DNA of 64,000 bases from VXRJ01 sp964636705 (GCA_964636705.1 CAZWUJ010000017.1:1-64000), one strand, 5' to 3'; positions 8,445-17,816 are shown, counted from the first letter of the stretch. Notes: generated from the sequence alone by a model not told the origin. Made by a program: numbers and translations.

Positions 8445-11400
8445 TCAGTACCGAAACAGATACTGAAATTTCGTGAAGAACGCCCGGTTCGTCCGTTGCA
8501 GCGCCGTGACCGACGGGAACACCTGCTCGGAGTAGCCGTCGCCATCGAGATCGTCCATGATCAGGTCGCCCTGACGGTAGTGATCGTCGTACCCGACGTA
8601 GAACGCGGTGCCGGCGTTGACCCGGTACGTCAACAGCAGGTTCAGCCCCAGCTTCTTGTCGAAGGTGTTGTACTCGGTGATGTTCCGTAGCACGAAACGG
8701 TCGGTGAACTGGTAGGTGGTGAGCGCGCGCAGGATCTTGACGTCGAATACCAGGATGTCCCCCGTCCGCACGTCGTAGAAGTCACTCGTATTCAGGTTGA
8801 TATCCGACTGCAAGCGGGAAAACGGCCGAATCGACGCAAACAGGCCGCCGGAACTCCCGTAGCCGAGGTAGGGGGTGGCGTCGTACTTCACTTCGTCGCC
8901 CCGCCGGTAGAAACCACCGATCGAGAACCGCCGGCTGGTGTTGACCCCGCCGCCGATGGACACCGAACGCTTGTGGAAGTCGATGCCCTGGAAGCGCTCC
9001 ATCTCGTCACTGAAGTCGACGTTGACGTTGATGTTCCTCGCGAAGGTGACCCGGAAGCCGCCGCCGATTTGGTCGTCCTCGCGAATACCGTCGTAGTTCT
9101 GGTTCCAGCTCCAGTTGGCGCTCGGTCCCCAGCTCACGATCGTCCCCTCCGGCCGGAACGTGTAGGAAACCCGGCTGAAGACCCGCTGCTGATCGACGCG
9201 GCGGACGAAACCGAGGTCATGCCGGAAATCGGGCGACAGCGCGTACCCGACGAGGGAGGCGTTCCAGTGCCGGCCATTGAGGCGCCAGCTCACGTCGTAT
9301 AGATGGCCCTGCGACGCGACCCCGTTCAGGTCGAGGTGGTCCGTCTGAAATGCCTTGAATCCGACCGACTGCGTCTGTCCCAAGCGGAAGTTCGCGTCGA
9401 CGCCGCCAAGGGTGCTGTGGCCTCCCATCAATGCCCGGTGAGTGAAGAGCCCACCGATGTACGACTCGGCATACAGATCGTAGCGCGCGCGCCCGGCGAA
9501 GTTGTTCGCCGTCTCTCCGTAGCCGAATGCGCCCTCTTCCACGCGGCCTGGCGCCGCGTCATTCGCCGCGAGCGCGGCCACCGTGGTATTGCCGACTTTC
9601 CCCGTCAGTTTCGCGCCGAAGTCGGGAGCGACGATCTGCCGCGTATGGAGAAACGTAATCGGCCCAGGCAACTGGAAGATCTCCGCCCCCTCGAGGAAGA
9701 AGGGCCGGAGTTCCGGGTAGCGGAGCGCAAACCGCTGATTGACCTCGATCTGGGGCAGATCCGATTCGATCTGCGAGAAGTCCGGGTTGAACGTCACGTC
9801 GGCCACCAGGTTCGACGTGATGCCGTACTTCACGTTCAGACCGCCTTCGGGCTGCGCATCGCCCGTGCTGAACGTCGCGCCGTTGAGCCCTCCGTGCTGA
9901 AAGGCCGTGAACGTGGGGAGAATCTCCAGGTTGCGGCTGAGCGACAGGTTGGTCATCCCCTCGAGCACGCCCATCTGGGTGAGGAAACCCGAGACGTTCC
10001 GGGTGACCGGCGCCCAGACCTGAAACTCGTCCTTGCCACGGACTTCGCGCACCACCTGGAAACCCCACCGGTGCGGAATACCGCTCTCCCTCTGCGGATA
10101 GCGGAGGCTCTTGAACGGGATCGCCATTTCGGCGGTGAAGCCGTCGTCGACGATCTGGCCGCCACTGTCGAACAGGGCGTCCCATGACGAGTCGCCGGAC
10201 GGTACGCCGCCGCCGCGGAAGCCACCGCCGCCGCCGCCGCGACGGCCGCGGCCACCGCCACCTCCACCGAAGCCCCGAGCGTTGACTACGGCATCACCCT
10301 GCACACCGTAGCCGTTGACGGAAAAGCGGTAGGCGCGCTGCTGATCGATGAAGGTATCGAAGTAGACGGCGACGTTGTCGTCCTGGAACGCCTGATCCCG
10401 ATCGACCCGGTTCGCGCGCATGATCCCGGGATCGCTGTAGTGGGCGTGGACAGCGACATAGATGTTCTGCGTGTCGTAGGCGATCCAGACGTCCGTCGCT
10501 TCGGTCGCGGGCGCCCCTTCGACCGGATTCTGCTGCACGAACTCGGTGAGATGAATCGCATCGCGCCAGATCGCGTCGTCCAGGCGCCCGTCGATCCGGG
10601 GACCCTCCGGCGCCACGGGTGGCCGGATGGTCGGACGTCCGGTAAGGATGCCCGCCCCCTCCGCGACACCAAAGCCGGCGCTCGTGGGGCCGCCGGCGAA
10701 CACTACGCCCCCCTCGACGCCGTTGGGGCGGGCGGGCGCCCCTGACGGCGCGGTGTTCCCGCCGGTAGCAGCCGCCGAGCGACCCGCTTCGTTCGTTCCC
10801 GCGCCGGCCGGCGGACTGGGCGGCGCGCTCGCGCGGCGACTGCCGCGCAGCGGCAGGATCACCCCACCCTCGCGCGGCCGGATTGGCGAGAGGCTTCCGG
10901 TGGCGGGCGCGAAGGTACCGCCGTTCCCGTTGGCCTCACCGTTGCCGTTTCCATTGCCGTTCCCGCCGGGGGCGGCCGTGGCGAAACCGTCCGAGCCGAA
11001 ACCTTCCGTGGCGGGCGGCGCCAAAACGAGCGGGGAGTTGTCCGCCACGCGCGCCCGGCCCATGACGTTGGACAACTCGGCGTTCAGTTGTTCCACCAAC
11101 TGATCCTGCAACGCGAAAAGATCCGCAGCGGCGCCGTCCACCTTGATGCCGGCCGCCGCCTCCCCAGTTTCCGTGCTGAGGACGCGCGCCGTGATCCGCA
11201 TTGTGTCGCCAAGCCGCTGGTAGCCCCCGGTGACCAGCCATGCTGCCCCGGCACGCCGTCCTTCGGCGAGCGCCGCGTCATCCGTGGCGCCCGGTGCGCT
11301 TGACCGGATGACTTCGACCGTGGCCGTCTGTTCGAAGTCCGCCAGAACCGTCTCCGCGATACCGGCGCCGATCCAGTCGTCGGCGGCCGCGCCCGAGATG

Positions 11401-11504
11401 TTCACGAAGGGCGCCACGAGCACCCCCTCCGGCGCCTGCGCTCCCACCATGGCGGGCGCAAGCGCCATGGTCAACACGACTGCCACCAACGACTGTTTCA
11501 ACAT
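8445..11504 (-). CDS. DUF5916 outer-membrane protein with TolB/FlgO-like N-terminus and CBM9-type domain
   Basis: A 1019-residue protein. Signal peptide (1-22, ending MVGAQ). A domain resembling FlgO or the TolB N-domain (about 25-150: GVLVAPFVNISG, AWLVTGGYQRLGDTMRITARVLSTETG) is followed by a low-complexity linker with Asn-Gly runs. Next comes a family 9 carbohydrate-binding-like domain (PRIDGRLDDAIWRDA, DVWIAYDTQNIYVAVHAH, DDNVAVYFDTF) interrupted by a Gly/Arg-rich loop (genomic ~10205-10280). The DUF5916 beta-barrel runs to the C-terminus (NPDFSQIESDLPQIEVNQRF, LRPFFLEGAEIFQ, final QYLFRY). DUF5916 proteins are outer-membrane proteins of unknown role. The ATG at 11504 was chosen because it opens the signal peptide; upstream codons have no homology. 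Confidence 0.85.
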   Translation of the reverse strand: MLKQSLVAVVLTMALAPAMVGAQAPEGVLVAPFVNISGAAADDWIGAGIAETVLADFEQTATVEVIRSSAPGATDDAALAEGRRAGAAWLVTGGYQRLGDTMRITARVLSTETGEAAAGIKVDGAAADLFALQDQLVEQLNAELSNVMGRARVADNSPLVLAPPATEGFGSDGFATAAPGGNGNGNGNGEANGNGGTFAPATGSLSPIRPREGGVILPLRGSRRASAPPSPPAGAGTNEAGRSAAATGGNTAPSGAPARPNGVEGGVVFAGGPTSAGFGVAEGAGILTGRPTIRPPVAPEGPRIDGRLDDAIWRDAIHLTEFVQQNPVEGAPATEATDVWIAYDTQNIYVAVHAHYSDPGIMRANRVDRDQAFQDDNVAVYFDTFIDQQRAYRFSVNGYGVQGDAVVNARGFGGGGGGRGRRGGGGGGFRGGGVPSGDSSWDALFDSGGQIVDDGFTAEMAIPFKSLRYPQRESGIPHRWGFQVVREVRGKDEFQVWAPVTRNVSGFLTQMGVLEGMTNLSLSRNLEILPTFTAFQHGGLNGATFSTGDAQPEGGLNVKYGITSNLVADVTFNPDFSQIESDLPQIEVNQRFALRYPELRPFFLEGAEIFQLPGPITFLHTRQIVAPDFGAKLTGKVGNTTVAALAANDAAPGRVEEGAFGYGETANNFAGRARYDLYAESYIGGLFTHRALMGGHSTLGGVDANFRLGQTQSVGFKAFQTDHLDLNGVASQGHLYDVSWRLNGRHWNASLVGYALSPDFRHDLGFVRRVDQQRVFSRVSYTFRPEGTIVSWGPSANWSWNQNYDGIREDDQIGGGFRVTFARNINVNVDFSDEMERFQGIDFHKRSVSIGGGVNTSRRFSIGGFYRRGDEVKYDATPYLGYGSSGGLFASIRPFSRLQSDINLNTSDFYDVRTGDILVFDVKILRALTTYQFTDRFVLRNITEYNTFDKKLGLNLLLTYRVNAGTAFYVGYDDHYRQGDLIMDDLDGDGYSEQVFPSVTALQRTNRAFFTKFQYLFRY

Positions 11505-11634
11505 GTTCACCAGCTTTGGACTGACGTTCAGGGAATTGACCCGAAACGGTAAATGATATCCGAAGGTAGATGAAGGGTTCGCCCCGTCAGTCACCAACCA
11601 AAGACTGGACGCTCCGGCCCGGTGTTTACGCGTC

Positions 11635-12525
11635 CTAGCGGCCCGCCCCGCCGGCCTCGCGCGCCGATTCCAGGAACGCGGCGGCGGCGTGCGTCTGTTC
11701 GCCGGTACGGCGATAGACGAGCCGGACCTGTCGCGGCAGGCGGAGTCCCGGGACGCGGGCGGCGGCCAACTGGCCTCTGGCGATTTCCTCGCGCGCGCAC
11801 CGGGCCGGCAGCAGTGCGACGCCGAGACCCATCTCCACCGCCCGTTTGATCCCGTCGAGACTCGGGAGGCCAATCTGGATGTTGATATCCGTGTGGCGCT
11901 GCTCGTATAGCCGGAGCACTCTCTCGCGCGCGGGCGACGCCTCGTTGTGGGCAATCACCGTCTCGCGGCCGAACTCCGCCATGGTGATCCGTTTCCGACC
12001 GGCAAACGGATGCGACGGAGGCATGAGCATCACGAGTTCGTCCTCGCCGAGCGAGAGTGACCGAAGGCCCCGTTCCCGCGGGGGAAACGTCAGGACGCCG
12101 AAGTCGAGCGAACGGTTCAACACCTGCTCCGTTATCCGCCGGGCCGATACGCGCCGCACTTCCACGTGGGCGTGGGGGTGTTCCGCCCGGAAGCGCTCCA
12201 GGACGGGCAGCAGGATATGCACGGCTCCTTCGTTGACGCCGATGGAGACGCGGCCGCGACGGAGTTCCTGTAGTTCGCGAACGGCGCGTTCCGCCTCTCC
12301 CTTGAGCGTGGTGAGACGCTGCGCGTAGTCCAGCAGCAGTTCTCCCGCTTCGGTCAGCCGTCCCCCTTTCGACGAGCGATCGAACAGGCGCTCCCCGAGT
12401 TCCGTCTCCAGACGGCGGACCGCCTGGCTGACTGCCGGCTGTGTCCGGTGCAGCCGCTCGGCGGCGCGGGAAAAACTCCGCTCGGCGGCGACGGTCAGAA
12501 AGACTTCAAGCTCCGCAAGGTCCAT
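11635..12525 (-). CDS. LysR-family transcriptional regulator
   Basis: A 296-residue LTTR: winged helix-turn-helix at residues 1-60 (MDLAELEVFLTVAAERSF, AAERLHRTQPAVSQAVRRLE), a linker helix, and a periplasmic-binding-fold effector domain (about 90-290, VSIGVNEGAVHILLPVLERF ... GVALLPARCAREEI). It has no divergently transcribed partner, unusual for this family, so its target is unclear. A T-N11-A dyad just upstream suggests autoregulation. The effector is unknown. Confidence 0.92.
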   Translation of the reverse strand: MDLAELEVFLTVAAERSFSRAAERLHRTQPAVSQAVRRLETELGERLFDRSSKGGRLTEAGELLLDYAQRLTTLKGEAERAVRELQELRRGRVSIGVNEGAVHILLPVLERFRAEHPHAHVEVRRVSARRITEQVLNRSLDFGVLTFPPRERGLRSLSLGEDELVMLMPPSHPFAGRKRITMAEFGRETVIAHNEASPARERVLRLYEQRHTDINIQIGLPSLDGIKRAVEMGLGVALLPARCAREEIARGQLAAARVPGLRLPRQVRLVYRRTGEQTHAAAAFLESAREAGGAGR

Positions 12526-12542
12526 GGGGCGACCTTCGAAGT

Positions 12543-12557
12543 ATAAGCGAGGATTAT
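12543..12557. promoter_or_regulatory. candidate LysR-type T-N11-A operator
   Basis: A perfect 15-bp dyad, ATAA-N7-TTAT, whose inner T (12544) and A (12556) are 11 bases apart, sits 18 bases before the LysR start codon. This matches the general T-N11-A LTTR box and would allow negative autoregulation. A CTTCGAAG palindrome lies immediately next to it. Confidence 0.45.
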
Positions 12558-12632
12558 TTTGTTGGGTGCCACATTACCGGAGGGCGCGTCGATACGAGGT
12601 GGGATCCGCTGCGATGGATCGATGGGTGTTCT

Positions 12633-12656
12633 GCCGGTCTGGAGACCGGCGCACCA
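12633..12656. repeat. dispersed palindromic repeat (GCCGG..CCGGC + GCACCA), copy 1
   Basis: GCCGGTCTGGAGACCGGC forms a 7-bp stem with a TGGA loop and is followed by GCACCA. It lies in the interval between the lipoprotein and lysR genes. Sequence-variant copies with compensatory stem changes occur at 28027, 28083 (inverted), 30355 and 42022. Confidence 0.8.
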
Positions 12657-12684
12657 GGAGGCCGAAGCCCGGATGGCGGCGGCT

Positions 12685-13209
12685 TCAGTCGACGACGTAG
12701 CTGAAGAGCTTGAACTCCCCGTCCCGTTCCAGGATGGACCCGAAGAGGGCCAGTTCCTGCTGCCCGCCTGCTTCGTCACGCACGGCGAGCACCGTCTCGC
12801 GGTGAACGCGGTACGTCTCGTAGGGCGTCGTCTGGCCGTCGAACTCGAGCCCGACGAGTGAATAGCGCTTCCCGCCGTGCCGGTCGATCAGCCGCCGCAT
12901 GGCGTTCGCGCTCTTCTGGTGCAGGTCGCCCCAGACATAGTCGAAAGGCAGCCCTCGCTCCGGACGGCTGGACGGCAGCTCCGGCCAGACCACGGTCCGG
13001 AACTCCAGCTCCGACAACGGGAGCGATTCGAGCAAGCCGCCGTCACCCTCCGCGAGGGCGGCGAGGACCGCTTCGGCAAGGGCGCCGGGCGAGGCAAAGG
13101 TATGGGCCAGCGGCGACGGTCCGACGTCGACCGCGGCGCTGCCGCCACAACCGGCCGTCAGCAGCGAGACGGCCAGAATCGGTATCGCGAGCAATCGGTG
13201 CACTGTCAT
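12685..13209 (-). CDS. lipoprotein, third gene of the TonB receptor operon
   Basis: A 174-residue protein with a clear lipobox (ILAVSLLTAGC, Cys at about residue 21), hence a lipid-anchored envelope protein. The mature part has no family I recognise; it contains an acidic/aromatic segment PFDYVWGDLHQKSANAMRRL and a C-terminal beta-rich stretch. Its ATG (13209-13207) directly abuts the TGA of the upstream beta-helix gene (13212-13210), implying translational coupling. With the TonB-dependent receptor it forms a three-gene minus-strand operon, which suggests a role in the same uptake or surface function. Confidence 0.75.
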   Translation of the reverse strand: MTVHRLLAIPILAVSLLTAGCGGSAAVDVGPSPLAHTFASPGALAEAVLAALAEGDGGLLESLPLSELEFRTVVWPELPSSRPERGLPFDYVWGDLHQKSANAMRRLIDRHGGKRYSLVGLEFDGQTTPYETYRVHRETVLAVRDEAGGQQELALFGSILERDGEFKLFSYVVD

Positions 13210-14613
13210 TCAGTTGAGCGCCCAGTCGGTCCAGCCCACGAACCAGTCTTCCTCTCCCGATCCGATCGGTCCGACGGCGCCGACGAAGGTGCCGCCGATC
13301 GCGTCGAAGAAGCCGTCGTTGGGCGGCATGGCGGGCCGGACCATGCCGTTGGCGGCCGGCGAACCCTCGCGCGGCCGGAAGTTCCGCTCCGGATGGAGAA
13401 GCGAGAACGGACAGAACGGGCAGTCGATGGAAGGCGCCTCGCCGATCATGGCGTCCAGGCCGACGTGAACGTTCGCACTCCCGGTCACGAAGTCGATGGT
13501 GGAGATTGGCGCCTCCGCGTCGTCGCTGTCGGGCCGGAACTCGCCCTCGCAGCCACTAACCCGGCAGTTCTCGTAGACGATCCCGCTACCGAGGGTCAAC
13601 GCGCCGCCGGTGATCTGCTGGAAGGTCGCCGCGTGGTCGATGTCGATCGACGCCTCCTTGAACCCGGTCACGACGAAGTTCCGGATCGTGGCCGCGGTCC
13701 CCTCGCGGAGCAGCATGCCGATATCGCTCTCCGAACCCGGATACTCGAACGGGTCGCCCATGAGAGTCAGGTTGTAGATGGTCGGGTTCGACCGCGGCGT
13801 CAGATCGTTCGCGTCGCCGTTGTTGTCCGCCTCTATCCCCTGGTCCGCGTCATCGCCCATCTGCATCGCGATCATGTACTGGCCCTTGCCCTGCCAGCCG
13901 TCGGTCCAGTCGAAGCTGTCGTCTGCGATGGCGAAGCAGATGACGTGCTTGACCTCGACGGTGCCGCCGAAGAACTCCAGGCCGTCGTCCTTGTTGAACT
14001 TGACCATCACATGGTCGACCTCGGTCATGCGGCCGACGCCCTGGAACGCGATGCCGTTCAGCTCGTTGTCCGGGCTGAACTCGGTGCCCGCGAACTCGAC
14101 GCGCACGTAGTAGAGGTGCCCGCTGTCGTCGTCGGGGTCGGTCCCGCCGTAGACGCCGGTATCGCCCTCGCCCGTGCCCTCGCCCCCCGGGACGTTGAGC
14201 GGCGCGTAGCCGTTGATGATCAGCCCGCCCCAGTCCGCGCGCGCCCGCTCGCCGATCGGCTGATCGCTGGTCATGACGATCGGCGCGTCCGCGGTGCCGT
14301 TGGCCAGGATCTGCGCCCCGCGGGCGATGATGAGCGTGCCGTTCGTCTCGGACTGGCCGAAGATCGTCACGCCGGGCTCAATGGTCAGCCGCGCCGGGGC
14401 GTCGACGAACACGGCGCCGTTCAGCAGGTAGACGTTGTCCGCGGTGAAGGTCGTATCGGACGTCAGCCGGCCGCTGACGTTGCAGCGGTTCGCCTCGCAG
14501 ACGATGTTCTGCTGCGAGTTCAAGGCGTCGCCGCTCCAGACCGCCGCCGCGGCAACGAGCACGGCCGCGGCCACGCAGCGCGCCGCCCGCCCCGTCATGG
14601 AATTCGAAGTCAT
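13210..14613 (-). CDS. secreted beta-helix-like protein partnered with a TonB receptor
   Basis: A 467-residue protein with a signal-like N-terminus (AARCVAAAVLVAAAAVWSGDA). The mature part reads VYLLNGAVFVDAPARLTIEPGVTIFGQ, then TLIIARGAQILANGTADAPIVMTS, then DWGGLIINGYAPLN; this ladder is typical of right-handed parallel beta-helices, and the later part has repeated short strands. Similar proteins are often found next to TonB-dependent receptors in several phyla; function unknown, perhaps a surface or periplasmic binding partner. The start at 14613 has GGAGAGG 11 bases upstream; upstream in-frame ATGs at 14649 and 14664 are possible. The stop codon touches the next gene's start. Confidence 0.75.
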   Translation of the reverse strand: MTSNSMTGRAARCVAAAVLVAAAAVWSGDALNSQQNIVCEANRCNVSGRLTSDTTFTADNVYLLNGAVFVDAPARLTIEPGVTIFGQSETNGTLIIARGAQILANGTADAPIVMTSDQPIGERARADWGGLIINGYAPLNVPGGEGTGEGDTGVYGGTDPDDDSGHLYYVRVEFAGTEFSPDNELNGIAFQGVGRMTEVDHVMVKFNKDDGLEFFGGTVEVKHVICFAIADDSFDWTDGWQGKGQYMIAMQMGDDADQGIEADNNGDANDLTPRSNPTIYNLTLMGDPFEYPGSESDIGMLLREGTAATIRNFVVTGFKEASIDIDHAATFQQITGGALTLGSGIVYENCRVSGCEGEFRPDSDDAEAPISTIDFVTGSANVHVGLDAMIGEAPSIDCPFCPFSLLHPERNFRPREGSPAANGMVRPAMPPNDGFFDAIGGTFVGAVGPIGSGEEDWFVGWTDWALN

Positions 14614-14684
14614 CGCGTTCTGTACCTCTCCGTGTGATTTCCGGGTCATCGTTGCCTTGTCCATCCTCGTTTGTCCGTTCGTCT

Positions 14685-17522
14685 CTACGGGTGGTAGGTG
14701 ACGCCGAAGCTCACCGCACGCCCCAGGTTGTAAGTCCGCTGCACGGGGGCGTTCGCGTCGCCGCCCTGCGTGTAGGTGTAGTCCTGATCCGTCAGGTTGG
14801 TGAACGCCACCTTCAGGCTCGCCGCGTCGAACCGCTTCGACAGCACGAAGTCGACCGAGTGGCGGCCCTTCTCGATGATGTCGGGAAGGCCGAGCGATCC
14901 GACGTCGCTGATCCGGTCGTCGAACCAGTTCCAGAGGAGACGGCCGGAGAAGCCCAGGCCGCGGACTTCCACCATCGCGTTGAACAGGTTCGCCGACGTG
15001 CCGGCCAGCGGACGGACGAGCGACGTCTGCACCTGCCGCGCGGCCGGCGACAGCGTCACTTCGGAGTCGACGAAGGTGTAGTTGACGCCGGTCAGCACGA
15101 AGGAGGTGATGAGCTTCCGCGCCTCGAGCTCCAGTCCGGCGTTGTTCGCGGTGTCCGCATTCGTGAACGATGTCCGCAACTGCGCGGTCGGCTCGACCGT
15201 CCGCTCGATCGGGTCGTCGAACTTCTTGTAGAAGAAGCTGGCCGAGAAGACTTCCTCGGCGCCCGGGAACCACTCCCACCGCAGGTCGACGTTCTGGATG
15301 AGCGACTGGTTGAGGTTCGGGTTGCCGACGATCGCGCGGCCGCCCACGACGTCGGTGAACTCGAAGGGCGAGACCTCGCGGAACTCCGGCCGATTGACCG
15401 TCTGGCTGTAGCCGGCGCGGATGTTCTGGTTCGGGCTGACGGCATACACGAGGTTGACCGCCGGGAAGACATCGGTTTCGTCGAGCGTCGCGCGCTGGAT
15501 CTCGGCCGACTGCTGATCGATGGTCCCGGCAAACGGATCGAGGGTCTCGACGTCCTGGCGGAACTGCTCGATGCGAGCCCCGGCCACCATGCGGGCCCGG
15601 GCCGACAGCGGCAGGTCGACCATGCCGTAAAACGCGGCCACTTCCTGCGCCGCGTCGTAGCGGTCGGTGCCGCGCGTCTCCTCCTTCAGCTCGAACGAGT
15701 CGCCGATGTTGGCGGGCGTGAAGAGGTCCTGGGCAGGCAGCGACAGATCGACGCCGGCCGCGTCCTCCTGCACGACGCCGAGCCGCGACACCAGGCGCGG
15801 ATTGGCCAGGTTCAGCGCGCCGAAGCCGCCCGAGGCGGATCGCGGCACGAACCGCAGCCGGCGCGAGTGGAAGTCACGCTGGCGGTCGATGTAGTTGGTG
15901 CCGAGCTTCACCTGCGACGCCAGGCCGTTCCACTGCGCGAAGAGCGTGCTCCAGTTGGCAGCGAACTCCAGGCTGTCGTCCGTCAGGTCGTTGAACTGGC
16001 GCAGGCCGCTCTGCGACTCGTCGGCGAGCACGAAGTCCTGCCGGGCCGGGTCGGATTCGTAGAGGACCTCGCGCAGGTCCGGCTCGGCGCGGTCGGCGCG
16101 AGAGAGGGCCACCTTCCAGTCGAACCGGCTGTTCGACAACGCGGGGAAGAGGTGGTCGCCGCCGAAGTGGTGGCTGAGGATCTGCTCCTCTACCCACCAG
16201 AGCCGCTGGTTGCGGATGTCGTTGCCGGCGTCGTCGTTGTACCCCTCGAACGTCCGGGTCTCGTTGGTGCCGACATGCGTCAGGAAGTTGTCGACGTAGA
16301 GCCGCTGGTTCGGCGTGAACTGGTAGGCGATGTTGGCGACGCCGCCGACCGTGCCGGCCTGCTCGGTGATCTCGAAGTCGTAGGGACCGTTGAACTGCTC
16401 GATGCCGCCGCCCGCGCCCACCTTGTAGAACGTCTGCCGCTCCGTCGAGTACTGCGCGCTCTGCGAATGGCGAAGCGTGGCGACGACCCCCAGCTTGCCG
16501 AAGCGACCGCCGAACAGGGCGTTATAGGACTGATCGAGCGGGAGTTGCTGGCGAACCGGATCCCAGACGTTGTCGAACTGCTCGCCCCACTGCTCCAGAT
16601 CGGCGGAGGTGAAGCCGAGTCCGCCCGAGAAGCGGCCCGCGCGGGTCACCTTCCGGTCCGGGAAGCCGGCCGGCAGAGACCGCGTGCCGTCGTCATAGCC
16701 CGCCCAGTCGTTGGCGCCCCCGGGATAGCCGAGGCCCATCGCGCCGGTAGTCAGGCTGTTCCAGCCCCCGCCGGCCGAGATCTCGAACGACGTGGCGTCC
16801 GGGAGCTTCATCGGCACGATCTCGACGAGGCCGCCGGCGAACTGCGACGGCTTGTCGGGCGTGTACGTCTTGCTTACCTGAACGCTGTCGATCAGGCCGG
16901 TCGGGAAGAGATCGAGCGGGACGACCCGGCGATCGGGCTCCGTCGTCGGCAGCGTCGCGCCGGCCAGCGTCGTGTTGCTGTAGCGCTCGCCCAGACCGCG
17001 GACGAATACCGACTGGCCCTCGACGACCGAGACGCCGGTGACGCGCTGCATCGCGTCGGCGGCGTTCGAGTCGTTGTTCGCCGACATCTCGATGGCGCCG
17101 ATGTTGTCCTGCACCGCCGGCGCCCGCATCCGCATCATCATCTGGGCGGCGGCGGTGGACGAAGCGGCTTCGATCGTCGGCGCGGCCACCGTGACCTCTT
17201 CCGCGAACACGTTCGACGTCAACGCCACCTCGACCGACGTCAATTGGCCGTCCACGACCTCGATGCCCACGGTCTGCTCGGCGTAGCCGGCCATGACGAT
17301 GCGGAGCTCGTACGTGCCGACCGGTAGCTCGAAGCGGAAGCGGCCGTCGAGGTCGGTGTAGGCGATCTCTGTCGTCCCGACCACCTCGACCGGCACGCCA
17401 GGCAGCGTGATCGCCAGGTTCTGATCGCTCACTTCCCCAGCCACGACGCCCGTTTCCTGCGCCCATGCCTGGGCCGGCGCGAGAAGCGTCAACGCAAACA
17501 GGGCCGCTGCCATTCTGTGCAT
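14685..17522 (-). CDS. TonB-dependent receptor with carboxypeptidase-regulatory domain
   Basis: A 945-residue outer-membrane receptor: signal peptide (1-22, ending AWAQ), a CarboxypepD_reg domain (about 26-105, VAGEVSDQNLAITLPGVPVEV, DLDGRFRFELPVGTYEL), a plug domain with NNDSNAADAMQRVTGVSVVEGQ and VFVRGLGERYSNTTLAGATLP, and a large barrel. The plug resembles the Sphingomonas/Caulobacter-type receptors that are paired with beta-helix proteins. The start at 17522 has GGAGG ~10 bases upstream; the ATG at 17513 is an alternative. It is the first gene of an operon with the beta-helix protein and a lipoprotein. The substrate is not identifiable. Confidence 0.92.
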   Translation of the reverse strand: MHRMAAALFALTLLAPAQAWAQETGVVAGEVSDQNLAITLPGVPVEVVGTTEIAYTDLDGRFRFELPVGTYELRIVMAGYAEQTVGIEVVDGQLTSVEVALTSNVFAEEVTVAAPTIEAASSTAAAQMMMRMRAPAVQDNIGAIEMSANNDSNAADAMQRVTGVSVVEGQSVFVRGLGERYSNTTLAGATLPTTEPDRRVVPLDLFPTGLIDSVQVSKTYTPDKPSQFAGGLVEIVPMKLPDATSFEISAGGGWNSLTTGAMGLGYPGGANDWAGYDDGTRSLPAGFPDRKVTRAGRFSGGLGFTSADLEQWGEQFDNVWDPVRQQLPLDQSYNALFGGRFGKLGVVATLRHSQSAQYSTERQTFYKVGAGGGIEQFNGPYDFEITEQAGTVGGVANIAYQFTPNQRLYVDNFLTHVGTNETRTFEGYNDDAGNDIRNQRLWWVEEQILSHHFGGDHLFPALSNSRFDWKVALSRADRAEPDLREVLYESDPARQDFVLADESQSGLRQFNDLTDDSLEFAANWSTLFAQWNGLASQVKLGTNYIDRQRDFHSRRLRFVPRSASGGFGALNLANPRLVSRLGVVQEDAAGVDLSLPAQDLFTPANIGDSFELKEETRGTDRYDAAQEVAAFYGMVDLPLSARARMVAGARIEQFRQDVETLDPFAGTIDQQSAEIQRATLDETDVFPAVNLVYAVSPNQNIRAGYSQTVNRPEFREVSPFEFTDVVGGRAIVGNPNLNQSLIQNVDLRWEWFPGAEEVFSASFFYKKFDDPIERTVEPTAQLRTSFTNADTANNAGLELEARKLITSFVLTGVNYTFVDSEVTLSPAARQVQTSLVRPLAGTSANLFNAMVEVRGLGFSGRLLWNWFDDRISDVGSLGLPDIIEKGRHSVDFVLSKRFDAASLKVAFTNLTDQDYTYTQGGDANAPVQRTYNLGRAVSFGVTYHP

Positions 17523-17751
17523 GTAATTCCGTCCTCCGAGATGCTGACGAGCAACACGCTGGCGGCAAGGCGCATACCCACGCCTCCAGCGCAATATGGG
17601 CGAAAGAGTACCGGCGCCGTGTGTCCGGCCCGTGACCAGTCCGTTAATTCAGCGTAAAACTCCCCGAGGGAACCGGACCCGTGCCCGACAGGTCGGGCGC
17701 ACGGCGGCCAGAAAAATAAAAACTTGTGATGATTAGGTAATATCTATAACC

Positions 17752-17782
17752 TTGACTTACCACCCTGGCGAGGCGCTACAGT
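17752..17782 (+). promoter_or_regulatory. candidate leuA promoter in the divergent 17523-17816 interval
   Basis: The 294-bp interval between the divergent TonB receptor and leuA genes contains no gene. Its leuA-proximal part is AT-rich (17710-17760), and TTGACT (17752-17757) with TACAGT (17777-17782) is a sigma70-like pair, though the 19-base spacing is long; TATAAC near 17745 is another possible -10. A ribosome site (GGAGG) precedes leuA. I see no leader-peptide attenuator with clustered Leu codons. Confidence 0.35.
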
Positions 17783-17816
17783 AGAAAACGCCTACAGAAC
17801 ACGGAGGTTTTTCGTC

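Noticed and set aside
6228..8690. An 820-residue open frame on the plus strand
   Set aside because: It runs antisense through the M24 peptidase and sorbosone-dehydrogenase-like genes, is Arg/Val/Asp-rich, and has no recognisable motif. It is a shadow frame of high-GC coding sequence.
14634..17327. A long plus-strand frame opposite the TonB receptor
   Set aside because: Antisense to a receptor with a signal peptide, plug and barrel motifs; no family similarity in the shadow frame.
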